In this document: in pieces, positions 63,900-64,000 of the stretch
Layout: every line of letters begins with the position of its first letter
Position numbering within the stretch: the stretch's first letter is position 1
Assembly: GCA_001312325.1 (NCBI GenBank)
Contig: BBDJ01000011.1
Location: forward strand, 73,878-137,877
Direction: 5' to 3'
DNA: 64,000 bases
Source: Lysinibacillus pakistanensis
Lineage (GTDB): Bacteria > Bacillota > Bacilli > Bacillales_A > Planococcaceae
The notes under the pieces: generated by a model
Seen by the model: only the letters and a program-made list of their open reading frames with translations
The model's database searches: none
What the model was told of the DNA's origin: nothing
Position numbers and translations under genes: made by a program

Positions 63900-63930
63900 G
63901 CGAGGATGCATGTTGTGTCCTCGCTTTTAT
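63900..63930 (+). terminator. Terminator after ypfD
   Basis: GCGAGGA and TCCTCGC with an 11-nt loop, then TTTTATT. Confidence 0.8.
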
Positions 63931-63938
63931 TATGGGAT

Positions 63939-63993
63939 GACTGATAGAAAAGTTTCTAAGCGGTGGATAGAACGCTGAAAGTAGCGGATAGAA
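63939..63993. repeat. Second array of GGATAGAA repeats
   Basis: Cores TGATAGAA (63942), GGATAGAA (63965) and GGATAGAA (63986) at 23- and 21-bp steps, the same family as the array at 11589-11683, again just after a gene's terminator. It may continue beyond the window. Confidence 0.6.
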
Positions 63994-64000
63994 GCTTCAC

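Overview
The window looks like the chromosome of a low-GC, endospore-forming Bacillales bacterium, most likely Lysinibacillus or a close Planococcaceae relative. The evidence is AGGAGG-type ribosome binding sites, SleB/YpeB spore germination proteins, a FapR box before fabI, and a B. subtilis-like gene order (fer, ypbB, recQ/recS, ypbE-type LysM gene, ypbG-type phosphoesterase, ypdA, prsW, sleB, ypeB, ypfA, cmk, ypfD). The genus is inference. A large share of genes carry one-base shifts, nearly all in A or T runs of 6-9 bases. I therefore give each gene its full reconstructed extent and mark where the frame breaks. Most breaks look like sequencing errors rather than real pseudogenes.

Layout. 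1-9.7 kb: an ABC-F protein and a GNAT acetyltransferase, an inverted pair of intergenic repeats, a 5'-nucleotidase-like protein, a PhnDCEE phosphonate-type transporter and an unknown coiled-coil protein. 9.7-12.1 kb: a 46-residue basic peptide gene facing a candidate small RNA, an AraC-type regulator, a 21-bp tandem repeat and a broken small membrane-protein gene. 12.1-34.4 kb: a one-strand cassette running right to left, with a zinc-ribbon HTH regulator, small structural proteins, tail tube protein, tail-assembly protein, a very long tape-measure protein with an M23 domain, distal tail protein, tail endopeptidase, BppU-type baseplate/fibre protein, a second fibre, a coiled-coil membrane protein, holin and M23 endolysin. 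No portal, terminase, capsid, integrase or replication gene is visible, although both flanks lie inside the window. 34.5-39.1 kb: a divergent control region with a DGQHR/DndB-like protein and an MrpR/YopR-like (SPbeta-type) repressor, then an SOS-box-controlled operon of small unknown genes and a 3D-domain cell-wall protein. My leading hypothesis is a DNA-damage-inducible, headless siphovirus-tail particle (F-type tailocin, monocin-like), with a defective prophage as the alternative.

39.2-47.5 kb: yuaF-floT membrane microdomain genes; a tet(L)-like efflux gene preceded by a 20-residue leader peptide and a hairpin that covers its ribosome binding site; an acetyltransferase, a soluble chemoreceptor-like protein, an MFS transporter, a TauE/SafE permease and a lipoprotein cyclophilin. 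47.5-64 kb: a stand-alone BRCT protein, fabI, and the conserved fer-to-ypfD block. A PlsY-like acyltransferase and an unusual GNAT-aminotransferase fusion sit between ypdA and a type I asparaginase, possibly making an amino-acyl lipid. No rRNA, tRNA or CRISPR array was seen.
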